This document shows positions 1 through 9,076 of a stretch of DNA of 64,000 bases, piece after piece. The stretch comes from Bog-532 sp963742875 (GTDB lineage: Bacteria > Actinomycetota > Actinomycetes > Streptosporangiales > Streptosporangiaceae), in NCBI GenBank assembly GCA_963742875.1, contig CAVUNO010000026.1, positions 62,001-126,000 of the forward strand, written 5' to 3'. The notes below the pieces were generated by a model. It made no database searches and had not been told where the DNA came from. It saw only the letters and a program-made list of their open reading frames with translations. Position 1 is the first letter of the stretch, and each line of letters starts with the position of its first letter. A program made the translations under genes and the position numbers.

Positions 1-312
1 TTTCACGAGGGGAAGGTCGAGGAGTTCAAGCGCTTGTCCGCGCGAGCCATGGACATCGTGCGGGCCAAGGACACCGGGACGCTGCAGTATGAGATCTACT
101 TCAACGAAGATCAGTCCGAGTGCGTCGTCTACGAGCGATACCGGGACTCCGAGGCGGTCATCGAGCACGGCGCGCACGTTGGCCACCTCAACGAGGCGAT
201 CTTTGCGACAGGATCGGTTTCCAGCGAACTCCTTGGTGAGCCGAGCGCCGAGCTCACCGCGATGATCGCAGGCAGCGGAGTCCCTCTCTTTAGGCCCTTC
301 TTGTCCATGTAG
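1..312 (+). CDS. Antibiotic-biosynthesis-monooxygenase-like protein, 5' end outside window
   Basis: The reading frame is open from the first base, so the true start lies upstream and about 103 residues are visible. The pattern FHEGKVEEF, then LQYEIYF, CVVYERYRDSEAVIEH and HVGHL, fits the small ABM/quinol-monooxygenase fold: a dimeric alpha-beta barrel that oxidises quinol-like substrates or acts as a stress protein. The conserved features seen are the xYExY strand and the H-x2-HL helix. The TTG at 34 is in frame but lies inside the domain, so I do not take it as the start. The family call rests on recalled pattern; the substrate is unknown. It lies outside the first tRNA-Pro core and may be older than the elements to its right. 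Confidence 0.7.
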   Translation, partial: FHEGKVEEFKRLSARAMDIVRAKDTGTLQYEIYFNEDQSECVVYERYRDSEAVIEHGAHVGHLNEAIFATGSVSSELLGEPSAELTAMIAGSGVPLFRPFLSM

Positions 313-384
313 AGACCGCTCGCTGGCTTCGATGAGCGTGCTCCAGGATCTGTGGACACCCCACCACACAGGTCGGTCAGGAGC

Positions 385-657
385 GGGACCGTCACCGCCG
401 GGCAGATCACCTACGACCTGCGCCGGCTCCGCAGCCACCAGCTGATCGAGCGGATCCCCCGCAGCCACCGCTACCGCGTCACCGGCACCGGCCTGCACAC
501 CGCGATGATCCTGACCCGCATCCATGACCGCGTCCTCCCGGCTGGCCTGGCCCAGCTCACCCCGACCACCGGCCCGCCCAGCAAGCTGCGCGCCGCCGCC
601 ACCGCCTACCAGCAAGCCATCGACGACATCATCCACGACGCCGGACTCGCCGCCTGA
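385..657 (+). pseudogene. Fragment of a winged-helix-like hypothetical protein
   Basis: The frame reads TAGQITYDLRRLRSHQLIER, then RSHRYRVTGTGLHTAM and a C-terminal helix ending DDIIHDAGLAA. A basic recognition-like helix followed by a short hairpin (HRYRVTGTG) looks like the end of a winged-helix domain. The residues before about 385 have a different character, so the N-terminal part appears to be missing. I recall similar C-termini in actinomycete hypothetical proteins near mobile elements but cannot name the family. No convincing ribosome site precedes it. Confidence 0.35.
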
Positions 658-1037
658 ACCACCGACCCGGCACCACCAGCCAAATTTGACTCAATCAAAC
701 CGACTTCGTCGGCCCTAGCCCTCTAGTCGCCCTAGTCGTCCTGGCCGCCGATAACACGCGGGCTCGGCGGGTCGGTCCCGGCTAGCCGAGACACGACTAC
801 ACCTCGCCCGGCCACCATGTACCGCCCCCTGGCTGGTGTCGCGCTCTGGGCACAGGGGTGTACACGCCGGCCCAACCACAGGTCTCAGGCATTGCTCGGG
901 CGGGTGGGCGCCGATGCTGTACAGCACCCGAGTACAGCAACGAGTGTGCATCCAGGCGCATCACGGGATACCTCTGCGGACTACTAAGCGCATGCTGACC
1001 TGGCCGTACGCTGGGGCGCGCGTGTGCGTGCCAGTAT
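658..1037. other. Gene-free stretch left of the first tRNA-Pro core
   Basis: About 380 bases without a credible gene. It holds one TACAGCA pair (listed separately) and ends exactly where the tRNA-Pro 3' half begins. The bases just left of 1038 do not form the 5' half of a tRNA, so the tRNA here is hybrid or decayed rather than functional. Confidence 0.6.
920..941 (+). repeat. TACAGCA pair, copy 1 (13-base period)
   Basis: TACAGCA, six bases, then TACAGCAAC. The same layout occurs at 6205 and 7862, and a related 11-base-period pair lies at 1107 (duplicated at 52163). Paired short direct repeats beside an attachment core could be arm-type integrase/excisionase sites. That role is inference. 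Confidence 0.5.
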
Positions 1038-1082
1038 CTGGGGGTCAAGGGGTCGCGGGTTCAAATCCCGCCGTCCCGACTG
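1038..1082 (+). repeat. 3' half of tRNA-Pro(GGG): attachment-core copy 1
   Basis: Starts at anticodon-loop base 32 (CTGGGGG, anticodon GGG). It continues with the 3' anticodon strand TCAAG, a 5-base variable loop, a perfect T-arm (GCGGG, loop TTCAAAT, CCCGC), acceptor strand CGTCCCG and discriminator A. No 5' half lies to its left. Identical sequence occurs at 24453-24497 and 52094-52138 in the same orientation. Tyrosine integrases of AICEs such as pSAM2 are known to use the 3' part of tRNA-Pro as attB. Confidence 0.8.
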
Positions 1083-1376
1083 TTTTTCGAACGCTTCTTC
1101 GCCATGTACAGCAGCAGTACAGCAGTACCCGGGGAAGACTCTTAAGGTCTGCATGCGGCCTCTGAGTGGCCGCCATACGGTCGGCGGATTCAAGATCACG
1201 ACGTTGGGCCGGGGCGGATTTGCGTCCCGGGTGTTACGCGTTCTCCGGGGGTCGCTTGAGTGTTGTGTGACGTTGCGTAAGGGCGACATGTAGCTGGTTC
1301 CGCAGCACATCTCTGCCGGTGTCGTTCTTGTTGCTGATAGTAGTTATTGCTGTTCGGCGCGAGAGCGGGGGGTGAG

Positions 1377-4016
1377 ATGCGGGCGTTCGAGGTGAGGCTG
1401 CCGTCCGGTGACCGGTACTGGACGGTGCTCGATGACGGGCTGTGCGTGGTCCCGGAGGCGGATGCGTTCTTGCGCCAGGTCAGGTTGGGGCGCGACGGCT
1501 CGGAGCTGACGACGAAGGCGTATGCGGGCAGCATCGTGTTGTTCTTGCGGTGGTGCGGGCGGACGGGCCGGTCCTGGCATGCGGGAATCGAGCATCTGGG
1601 ATCGTTCATGACCTGGCTGCGGCACGCCGGCTGGCAGGCCGGCGATGGTCCGGGTGAGGTGCTGGCCGGTCCCGGGGCCCGGCCGGTGCGCGGTACCCGG
1701 CGGGTGAACGCGGTGCTGACCGCGGTCCGCGGGATGGTGACGCATGCGGTGGCGGCGGGGCAGGCGCCGCCGCATCTGGTTCCGTTGCTGTATGAGGTCG
1801 CCGACGACCGTGATCTTCCGGCTGAGGCTCGCGGGGAGGATGGCCGGATGGCGTGCCGGCTGCGTGCCCGGCACCGGCTGCGCGAGGACGAGCGGCCGGT
1901 GGACCGGGCCAGCGACGCCGAGATCGTTGCGCTGTATGGCCGCGACCAGGAATGCGGGGCGTGCCGGAACGGCGGTGCCGCAGGACCTGCTGCCACATCA
2001 GGCGGTGTCATGCATCTGGCTCCCGCCGCCGGTGCCCGCGATCTGTGCCGCGTGGCGGCGTGCGGACGCCAGCGGGGGAACCGCCGCTACTGCCGTGCTC
2101 ATCACGAGCGCGTCCTCGCGCTGCGGTCCGGTCCGTCCTTCGACGAGCCCGCGTGGCAGGAGACTGAGCCGGCGGTTGAGGGACCCGGGCAGGTCAGCCT
2201 GCACGGGCTGAGCCAGCGGGCGATCACCGAGATGCTGTACGGGCTGCAGCAGCGCACCCGTGACGGCGCGGCCACCGACCCGGGGCGGCTCCGCCAGATC
2301 GCCTGGGAACTGCGCAGGATCAGGGCCGCGAGCATCGGCGAGATCAGCGGCGGGGACCGCACGCAGCACCGGCTCGCGCGCTGTCTCGCGCGGCACGCGG
2401 CCAGGGCGTTCCAGGACCCGGAGACCGAGACCCGCAAGGACGTGTGGGACCTGGCGGTCTTCGGGCTGCCCGGGCGCCTGGCCTTCACTGCGATCAGGCA
2501 GCCATGGCTGCGGGAGACCGCCAGGCGGTGGGCCGCCGACAACCTGCCGCGCCGCCGCGGCAAGATCGCCGCCGCCCCGGTCCGGCACTACCTGGCGAGC
2601 CTGGCCCTGTTGTCGGACAGCCTCCACGGCGCCCGTGCCGACCACGGCGAGGACCCCGCACTGCTCGGCCGCGCCGACATCGAATCATTCGTGCACCGGC
2701 TGACCTTCCTGGCCGGCCAGCAGCGGATCTCCGCTGATGCCCGCACCCGGACCTGCCGGGAGATCCGCCACCTGCTCGGCCAGTTCCGTGCGCTCGGGCT
2801 GACCCGGGCGGGCGGCCCGGCCGCCGGGCTGCCCGAGGACTTCGCCGTGCGCGGCAGCGACATCCCGCTCAACCCGGACGATCCTGACGCCGGCCGCGAC
2901 CTGCCGCCCGAGATCATGCGCCAGCTGTGCAGCTACCTGCCCGCCCTGCAAAACGTATCGTGCCGCGAGACCCGGGTGGCGGCCGAGCTGATGATCGACA
3001 CCGGCCGCCGCCCGGACGAAATCTGCGCGCTGCCGTGGGCCTGCCTGGAATACGACGAGCCCGGGCACCTCCCGGTCCTGGTCTACTTCAACCACAAGTC
3101 CGCCCGTCAGGGACGGCGGCTCCCGATCGCACAGGCCACCGCCGGCCTCATCGTCACCCAGAAGACACGAGTGCACGACCGGTTCCCGGACACCGCGCTG
3201 GGCGAGCTGACGCTTCTGCCCGCCGCATACGCGAACCCGTACGGCCGGCGAGCCATCACCGAAGGGCACTTCGGCGCACGGCACCGCGAATGGATCGGCA
3301 AGGCGCCGCCGCTGCTGCGCGCCGACGGCACCGAGTTCGACAAGGCACGCGTGATTCCCTGCGCCTACCGGCACACCTACGCGCAACGGCACGCCGACGC
3401 CGGCGTCCCGGTGGACGTGCTCGCCACGCTCATGGACCACCGCAGGTTCGATACCACCCGCGGCTACTACTCCGTCGGCGAGCCGCGCCGCAGGGAAGCC
3501 GTCGACCGGGTCACCGCGCTGCAGTTCGACCGGCACGGCAACCGCATCTGGCACGAGGCCAGGGCACTGCTGGACACCGAGCACGCCCGCCGGGCGATCA
3601 GCGCGGTCGCCGTGCCGTTCGGCACCTGCTCCGAGCCCTCCAACGTCCAGGCAGGAGGAAACGCCTGCCCTTACCGGTTCCGGTGCGCTGGCTGCGACCA
3701 CTTCCGCACCGACGTGTCCTACCTGCCCGACCTGCACGCCTACCTCGATGACCTGCTCCGCACCCGGGAACGCGTGCTCGCCGCAGCCACGATCGACCAG
3801 TGGGCGCGCGACGAGGCGGTCCCGTCCCAGGAGGAAATCACCCGGATCCGCCGGCTCATCGGCCGGGTCGAAAACGGGCTGGATGACCTGACTGCCGCCG
3901 AACGCGAGCAGACCGAGCAGGCCGTCGCCATCGTCCGCCGCCACCGCACCGTCACCCTTGGCATGCCGCGGCTGCGCCAGGCGCTCCCGGATGTCCGCCC
4001 GGAGCGCTCCGCGTGA
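1377..4016 (+). CDS. Chimeric tyrosine recombinase (N-part of recombinase A joined to recombinase B)
   Basis: About 879 residues. Residues 1-185 match the N-terminal SAM-like core-binding domain of the 399-aa recombinase at 52433. From the LYGRDQECGACR segment onward the protein equals residues 66-759 of the large recombinase at 54707. The join is in frame at the 6-base match CGCTGT (1930-1935). The catalytic domain is complete: Arg in TGRRPDEI, the YRHTYAQRHAD box, MDHRRF and the Tyr of TRGYYSVGE. The fusion removed the first Cys pair of a likely zinc site (CPSPGC in the intact protein) but kept CGAC. ATG at 1377 is preferred over TTG at 1347 because GGGGGGTG precedes it. The stop overlaps the DUF6262 gene by 4 bases. 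Whether the chimera still recombines DNA is unknown. Confidence 0.85.
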   Translation: MRAFEVRLPSGDRYWTVLDDGLCVVPEADAFLRQVRLGRDGSELTTKAYAGSIVLFLRWCGRTGRSWHAGIEHLGSFMTWLRHAGWQAGDGPGEVLAGPGARPVRGTRRVNAVLTAVRGMVTHAVAAGQAPPHLVPLLYEVADDRDLPAEARGEDGRMACRLRARHRLREDERPVDRASDAEIVALYGRDQECGACRNGGAAGPAATSGGVMHLAPAAGARDLCRVAACGRQRGNRRYCRAHHERVLALRSGPSFDEPAWQETEPAVEGPGQVSLHGLSQRAITEMLYGLQQRTRDGAATDPGRLRQIAWELRRIRAASIGEISGGDRTQHRLARCLARHAARAFQDPETETRKDVWDLAVFGLPGRLAFTAIRQPWLRETARRWAADNLPRRRGKIAAAPVRHYLASLALLSDSLHGARADHGEDPALLGRADIESFVHRLTFLAGQQRISADARTRTCREIRHLLGQFRALGLTRAGGPAAGLPEDFAVRGSDIPLNPDDPDAGRDLPPEIMRQLCSYLPALQNVSCRETRVAAELMIDTGRRPDEICALPWACLEYDEPGHLPVLVYFNHKSARQGRRLPIAQATAGLIVTQKTRVHDRFPDTALGELTLLPAAYANPYGRRAITEGHFGARHREWIGKAPPLLRADGTEFDKARVIPCAYRHTYAQRHADAGVPVDVLATLMDHRRFDTTRGYYSVGEPRRREAVDRVTALQFDRHGNRIWHEARALLDTEHARRAISAVAVPFGTCSEPSNVQAGGNACPYRFRCAGCDHFRTDVSYLPDLHAYLDDLLRTRERVLAAATIDQWARDEAVPSQEEITRIRRLIGRVENGLDDLTAAEREQTEQAVAIVRRHRTVTLGMPRLRQALPDVRPERSA

Positions 4017-4558
4017 CCGCGCCCGCGCCGACCGCCGCGCTGCGCGGGCGCCAGGCCGACTCCGCCCGGCGCCGGGACCGCGTCCTCAAGGCCATCAGCA
4101 CCGCCACCGCTGACAGGCAGGAAATCAGCGCCAGCGGTATCGCCCGGGCAGCCGGAGTCGACCGGACCTTCCTCTACCGGCACCGCGACCTGATCGAGCA
4201 GATCCACGCCGCCCAGGCACAGGTGCCGTCCGCCCCCGCCGCGGCCGGCCCTGCCGTCAGCCACGCGTCCTTGCAAGCCGACCTGCTGAACGCCCAGCAG
4301 CGAGCCACCCGCCTCGCCGTTCACGTCCACCAGCTCGAACGCCGGCTCCCCGGCCTGCTCGGCGAGCATGCCTGGCAGGAGTCCGGGCTCGGCCCGCCCG
4401 CCGACATCGACACGATCAAGCAGCAGAACCTCGCCCTGGAACAGCAGATCATCGATCTGCGTCTCCAGCTCCAGGAGCGCGACCAGGACCTGACCGCCGC
4501 CCGGGCCGCCAACCGCGAGCTCATGGCCCAGCTCAACGCGAGCACGCCACGTAGATGA
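4013..4558 (+). CDS. DUF6262 family recombinase partner (TnpC-like), copy 1
   Basis: 181 residues, identical to the copy at 56983. The start overlaps the recombinase stop (GTGA), so translation is probably coupled. Residues 35-60 form a TetR-like helix-turn-helix (ASGIARAAGVDRTFLYRHRD), and residues 85-175 are a long heptad-rich coiled coil (LALEQQIIDLRLQLQERDQD). Proteins of this layout accompany the second large tyrosine recombinase of Tn554-type elements, where TnpC helps orient or stimulate transposition. That role is taken from the family; here it is inferred from position and architecture. Confidence 0.75.
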   Translation: MTAPAPTAALRGRQADSARRRDRVLKAISTATADRQEISASGIARAAGVDRTFLYRHRDLIEQIHAAQAQVPSAPAAAGPAVSHASLQADLLNAQQRATRLAVHVHQLERRLPGLLGEHAWQESGLGPPADIDTIKQQNLALEQQIIDLRLQLQERDQDLTAARAANRELMAQLNASTPRR

Positions 4559-4870
4559 CCGAGCCCGGCAAACACCACACCTATTGCGCTAACAGCCCGG
4601 AACCTTGAACCACTGACCAGGGAAAACGATAACGACATCCCACATGCCCGTTTTGCACCCCGAGAGAATCCGCGTCGTTCGCCACGAGCGCCGGACGTCA
4701 CTCACGGCGAGCCTCGGTTGCTGGCATGCCTATCCAGTGGGCGTCTCCGCCGTGCCCACCCTGGCACCGGGATCCTCACCTTGGCGGCTCCAGCCGGCGC
4801 ATGGCGGTACCCCGGCTTACGTCACGGACGGTGACGGCCTGGCTTGGTTCGGAGATCCGTCCTCGCTTTG

Positions 4871-5728
4871 TCAGGTTCTGGTGCCGAGGAGGTCGTAGGC
4901 CGCGACCCACAGCGTGTAGGGGTTCGCCAGGTCCGGGTGGGCCGTCGTCATCCGGTCGATGAGCTCGGCCGGGACGGAGCTGCGTTCCAGCGCCGCCTCG
5001 AAATCGGCGAGGTAGCGGCGGCATTCGCCGATCTGGCGGCGGGCGTCGTCGTCGGCGGCCAGTGGGTTGCGGTGCCCGGCGATGAGGGTGTCGGCCTCCA
5101 ATGCCGCCACGGCATCCAGCGCCCGCGCCCAGCTGGCGCGGGAGTCCGGTGTCGACCCGCTCAACCACATGTGCGTCTGGTTGTAGACGACATCGCCGGA
5201 GACGACCAGGCTCAGGCCGGGGACGTGGACGACACTGGAGTGCCCGGTGTCGGTGGTCCCGACCGGGATCACCGTGGCCGCCGAGCCTCCGACCGGGACC
5301 GTGGTGCCCGCCAGCGGCGTCGGCGCGATGGGCTTGCTGGTCAGCTGGCCGGGAAAGAACCCGCCCCAGACCTGCATGTACCCCGGCGAGATCTGCTCTT
5401 CCATCGCGGGGATGGACTCGGCCAGGGCCACCGGCCTGGCTTCCGGGAACGCCGCCAGGATCTCGGGCAGCCCTAGGAAGTGGTCGGCGTGGGGATGCGT
5501 GATGTACACATACCCGGGCTCGCGGTCGTGGGATTTCACCCAGGCCGCCAGTTTCCGCCCCTCCTGTTCAGTGATGAGGCAGTCGACCAGCAGGGCGCCG
5601 CCATCATCACTGATCAGGGTCGAGGTGGACGGCGGCCAGGTCGCCGGGCCTATGGCATCCTCGAAACCCGGCACCGCGCTCGGGATCGGCTTGGGATCCA
5701 TCACGAACACGTCAAAGTCAAGGCTCAT
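4871..5728 (-). CDS. MBL-fold metallo-hydrolase
   Basis: 285 residues. The beta-lactamase fold signature HPHADH is at residues 78-83. Further metal ligands are likely in TDTGHSSVV (His near 164), SGDVVYN (Asp near 181) and LIAGHRNP (His near 220). This is the two-metal hydrolase layout used for thioesters, lactones, beta-lactams or phosphodiesters; the substrate is not evident. The start at 5728 is chosen because GGAGGAAGCG lies directly before ATG; longer in-frame starts have no such site. The stop is about 30 bases from the right edge of the duplicated recombinase module, so the module inserted, or was copied, right against this gene. No signal peptide. Confidence 0.85.
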   Translation of the reverse strand: MSLDFDVFVMDPKPIPSAVPGFEDAIGPATWPPSTSTLISDDGGALLVDCLITEQEGRKLAAWVKSHDREPGYVYITHPHADHFLGLPEILAAFPEARPVALAESIPAMEEQISPGYMQVWGGFFPGQLTSKPIAPTPLAGTTVPVGGSAATVIPVGTTDTGHSSVVHVPGLSLVVSGDVVYNQTHMWLSGSTPDSRASWARALDAVAALEADTLIAGHRNPLAADDDARRQIGECRRYLADFEAALERSSVPAELIDRMTTAHPDLANPYTLWVAAYDLLGTRT

Positions 5729-6940
5729 CGCTTCCTCCGGCAGTGCTGACTCCGGTGGGCAGCGAACGCCGGACCCGCTGCGCCCCCGTGGGTCGATGGT
5801 CAACACACCATGCTCACCCACGGGACGGCGGCGGAGTACCCGCACGTTGCTGCACCGCTGGCCGCAGCCGATGCAGTCAGGTTTCCGATACCCCTCAGTC
5901 CGGTCGTGCTAACGGATCTGCTAACGAGACCAGGCGAAACAGGCCGGGACGCACTGAGACCGAGGAGACGATCACGGGTCCCATGCCCTGGTCGCGGAGC
6001 TGCACCGAGACGCCAGAGACGCTAGAGGCGCGCAATAGTGCTCATAATCCAGCGACGACAGGGCGCCCGATGGCATGCATGGTTGCAAGTTTGGGTTGCA
6101 GTTCACTACCGTGCCGTGCCGTCCGGAGAGGACCGGCCAACGACGTTGGTCCAGCTTGAACCGATCCGGACGGCCGCAACCCGAGCTGCTAATGCGGTAG
6201 ACCCTACAGCACAGAAGTACAGCAACATCCCCGCACAGCCGCCAGCAGCGACGACCGGCAGCACACTCAGCTAGCTGGGAGGATGGCCAAACGCCCAGCG
6301 GCGCCGCTAGTTCGGGACGAAGAGGCCGCGCTGGACAAGCAGCAACGCCGTCGCACGGCGTCGGACCTCGGCGCACCGGCCGGAGTCCAAACAGCCAGGC
6401 CAGGCCAAAGGACTGGACGAACTCGGACGGCTTCCAGCATGGCTGAGCCTGCCCCTCATTAGGCCCGCCCGGCGCACGCCGGGCCGTACCTTGCAGAGTC
6501 CACACATCAAAAACAGCTCACACGTTACGCAGGCGGGAGTATGCGCGGGAGCGTTCTTCTCGCCTCCGATTGTCCAGCTCGCCGTAGCCGTCCACCGCGG
6601 ATTCACCGGCCAGCAGCTCTCGCGTTCGCCGTCCCGGCCGCGACACCGCTGTTCGTGATCATCATGTAAGCCGTGGCCGGAGGCGCATGCCTGGCGTCGG
6701 CTACGGCGCCCTGGCCATTCATACCGTCGGAGCCGGGTGAGCAGATGCTGGTGACGCCGCTTTGGCGGCGGTGCGCTTTTGCAGCAGGTCGGCCAGGAGC
6801 ATGACGACGACGGCAATTCCCACCCGATGAAGGTGAACAGGATCCGGCGTCCCTCGTCGGCGAGGACTGGAGGGGTGGGGCTTAATGTCGTGTCCCCGAT
6901 TTCACCGTAAGATGCCAGGGATAACGAAGGGAGCCGGACG
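5729..6940. other. 1.2 kb without a confident gene
   Basis: Both strands are broken by stops or read as low-quality frames. A TACAGCA pair lies at 6205. On the minus strand around 6760-6890 a short stretch reads GRRILFTFIGW, then out of frame a hydrophobic run, which may be the remnant of a small membrane protein. The rest shows nothing I can support. Confidence 0.5.
6205..6226 (+). repeat. TACAGCA pair, copy 2
   Basis: TACAGCA, six bases, TACAGCAAC, with the same 13-base period as 920-941 and 7862-7883. It lies in gene-free DNA. Confidence 0.5.
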
Positions 6941-7859
6941 ATGGCTGAGCCTGGTCTCATCCTGGTGACCGGTGCCGGCGGGGGAGTCGGCGGCGTGGGC
7001 GGCAAGGTTGTGGCGTTGCTGCGTCAGCGCGGCCGGGCCGTACGAGCGATGGCGCACCACGACGACGACCGCGCCGATGCCCTGCGCGCGCTCGGCGCCG
7101 ACGTCGTCGTCGGTGACCTCACGCGGCCAGCAGATGTCGCGACGGCCCTCGAACTCGGTCCAACGGATGTTCTTCAGTATGAGCCTGGCGCCGTCCTACC
7201 TCGAGGCCACCGCCACAGTTGCGACGGTGGCCCGTGCCGTCGGCGACTTGGATGCACTCGTCGCCATGTCCCAAATGACCGTGTCCCAGATGGACGCGCT
7301 CAGCATGAGCGAGTCACACCATCAGCGGCTGCACTGGCTGTCGGAGCAGGTACTTAACTGGTCTGGGCTTCCGGTCGTACACGTTCGCCCGACTGTCTTC
7401 TTGGACAGTCCGTTGTTCACGACCCTGGCCGCGCGCTCCATTGCCGACAGCGGCACCATCCGGCTCCCATTCGGGACCGGTCGCACCTCGCCGATCGTGA
7501 CCAACGACGTCGCGCGGGTCGTCGCTACTATCCTGACCGACCCGGGGCCGTACATCGGCCGGGTCTTCGAGCTGACCGGCCCCCGATCGCAGGACATGAA
7601 TGGCATCGCCGAAGAGTACGCCCGCGCGCTGGGCAGACCCGTTACCTACGTCGACGTCCCGTGGGAGACCTGGGCTGAGCAAGTGCTCTCACGCGCCGGG
7701 CTCGGATCGTATGTCGATGAGCATATCGCCACCATGGCCCGGCTACATCGCGAGAATCGGTATAACCGCATGACCGCCACGGTCGAGGAAATCACCGGCC
7801 GACCCGCGGAGTCCGTCGAGGAGTTCGTCGCGCGGCGAAGCGACCTGTTCGCCAAGTGA
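6941..7859 (+). pseudogene. NmrA-like NAD(P)-binding protein, frameshifted
   Basis: Frame one gives LILVTGAGGGVGGVGGKVVAL, an NAD(P)-binding glycine motif at residues 6-20, followed by RAMAHHDDDRADALRALGADVVVGDLTRPADVATALE. From about 7158 the homology continues in another frame: RMFFSMSLAPSYLEATATV, then VRPTVFLDSPLF, GRTSPIVTNDVARVVATIL and EEYARALGRPVTYVDVPWE, ending at 7859. Together this is a full NmrA/NAD(P)H-binding family protein of about 300 residues that acts as a redox sensor or reductase. One frameshift near 7155-7165 splits it. It is either a pseudogene or a sequencing indel. ATG at 6941 follows GGAGCCGGACG. Confidence 0.75.
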
Positions 7860-7861
7860 CG

Positions 7862-7883
7862 TACAGCAGCGAACTACAGCAAC
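7862..7883 (+). repeat. TACAGCA pair, copy 3
   Basis: TACAGCA, six bases, TACAGCAAC, immediately after the broken NmrA-like gene and 3 bases before the left inverted repeat of the IS at 7887. Confidence 0.5.
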
Positions 7884-7886
7884 CAG

Positions 7887-9076
7887 CCTGTGGGGTGCCA
7901 GAAGTCTGCCTGGCCTGTGAGCTGCAGCGATGACTAGGCCAGCTGTAGGGCATCATGATCATCCGTGTCCTTGCGCGTGCTCTACCTCGTCTTCGTCCGG
8001 CTCTGCGGCTGGCTGGTCCTGCTCGGCCGGTCATCGGCCTCCAAGGACGCCGAGTTGCTCGTGCCGCGGCACGAGGTCGCCGTGCTGCGCCGTACCCATC
8101 CGCGGCCCCGGCTCGACTGGGCCGACCGCGCAATCCTCGCCACGCTGATCCGGCTCCTGCCAGCACGGCTGCGGATGCACCGGCTGGTCACCCCCGGCAC
8201 CGTGCTGCGGTGGCACCGCCGCCTGGTCACCCGGAAGTGGACCTACCCGCACCGGATGGGACGGCCGCCGGTCAGCGCCGAGATCGCCGCGCTGATCGAG
8301 CGGCTCGCCACCGAGAACAACGGCTGGGGATATCAGAGGATCCAGGGCGAGCTGCTCAAGCTCGGCCACCGGGTCAGCGCATCCACCATCCGCCGTGTCC
8401 TCAGGGCCCGGAGGATCCCCCCGGCACCGCAACGGCGCACCGGCACCACGTGGCGGCAGTTCCTGCACACCCAGGCATCGACGATGCTCGCCACCGACTT
8501 CTTCCACGTCGACTGCGCGGTGACCCTGCGGCGCCTGTATTGCCTGTTCGTCATGGAGATCGGCAGCCGCTGCGTGCACATTCTCGGAATCACCGCCAAC
8601 CCGGACGGTCCGTGGACCGTGCAGCAGATCCGTAACCTGCTGATGGATCTGGGTGATCGCGCCGCGGACTTCCGGTTCCTGGTTCGCGACCGGGCCGGGC
8701 AGTTCACCGCATCATTTGACGCCGTCCTGGCCGACGCCGGGATCGAGGCCGTGAAGATCCCGCCCCGAAGCCCAAGAGCGAACGGATACGCGGAACGGTT
8801 CGTGCTCACCGCCCGGACCGAGGTCACCGACCGAATGCTGATCTTCGGCCAGCGGCATCTACGGCTGGTCCTGGCCCAGTACGAGGCCCACTACAACGGA
8901 CGCCGCCCCCACCGCAGCCGCCATCTCCACCCACCCCGCCCCGACCACCCTGTCGCGGACCTGTCCCAGAAGCAGATCAAGCGCCGTCCCGTCCTCGGCA
9001 GCCTCATCAACGAATACGAGCGGGCCGCATAAAAGCCAAGGTCAGGAACGGTGGCCGAGTTCTGGAACCCCACAGG
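7887..9076 (+). mobile_element. Complete insertion sequence with 24-base terminal inverted repeats
   Basis: Left end 7887-7910 (CCTGTGGGGTGCCAGAAG and on) and the reverse complement of 9053-9076 (CCTGTGGGGTTCCAGAAC and on) match at about 20 of 24 positions. The 1190-base element encloses one transposase gene. I see no clear target-site duplication, so a flank may have changed since insertion. Confidence 0.8.
7965..9032 (+). CDS. Integrase-core (rve) DDE transposase
   Basis: 355 residues in a single frame, without the OrfA/OrfB slippage of classical IS3. The N-terminal third holds a helix-turn-helix (WGYQRIQGELLKLGHRVSAS-type segment near residues 125-145). The catalytic DDE domain follows: first Asp in MLATDFFHVD (about residue 172), second in FLVRDRAGQF (about 236), and Glu after PRANGYAERF (about 270). 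The C-terminal HYNGRRPHRS box is typical of rve transposases. Terminal repeats flank it, so it may still be active. The start could be a few codons off because the ribosome site is weak. Confidence 0.88.
   Translation: MSLRVLYLVFVRLCGWLVLLGRSSASKDAELLVPRHEVAVLRRTHPRPRLDWADRAILATLIRLLPARLRMHRLVTPGTVLRWHRRLVTRKWTYPHRMGRPPVSAEIAALIERLATENNGWGYQRIQGELLKLGHRVSASTIRRVLRARRIPPAPQRRTGTTWRQFLHTQASTMLATDFFHVDCAVTLRRLYCLFVMEIGSRCVHILGITANPDGPWTVQQIRNLLMDLGDRAADFRFLVRDRAGQFTASFDAVLADAGIEAVKIPPRSPRANGYAERFVLTARTEVTDRMLIFGQRHLRLVLAQYEAHYNGRRPHRSRHLHPPRPDHPVADLSQKQIKRRPVLGSLINEYERAA

Larger units (their letters stand above)
1038..4838 (+). mobile_element. Recombinase module, internally deleted copy
   Basis: From 1038 to 4838 the sequence matches 52094-57808 almost base for base, except that 1914 bases of the right-hand copy are missing after 1935. 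Homology stops abruptly on both sides: left at the tRNA-Pro core, right after GTCACGGACGGTGACGGC. It holds a fused recombinase gene and a DUF6262 gene, plus 280 bases of shared non-coding DNA on the right (4559-4838) and a shared leader on the left (1083-1376). I see no tRNA-like core or clear inverted repeat at the right boundary, so the true element end is uncertain. Confidence 0.75.

Noticed and set aside
1004..1082. A complete tRNA-Pro ending at the first core
   Set aside because: The 5' acceptor strand CGGGACG and the D-arm are absent upstream of all three cores; only 3' halves exist.
2685..3944. 419-codon minus-strand frame (repeated at 55655-56914)
   Set aside because: It lies entirely opposite the catalytic part of recombinase B. 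Its composition is the mirror of a high-GC gene and it shows no motif.
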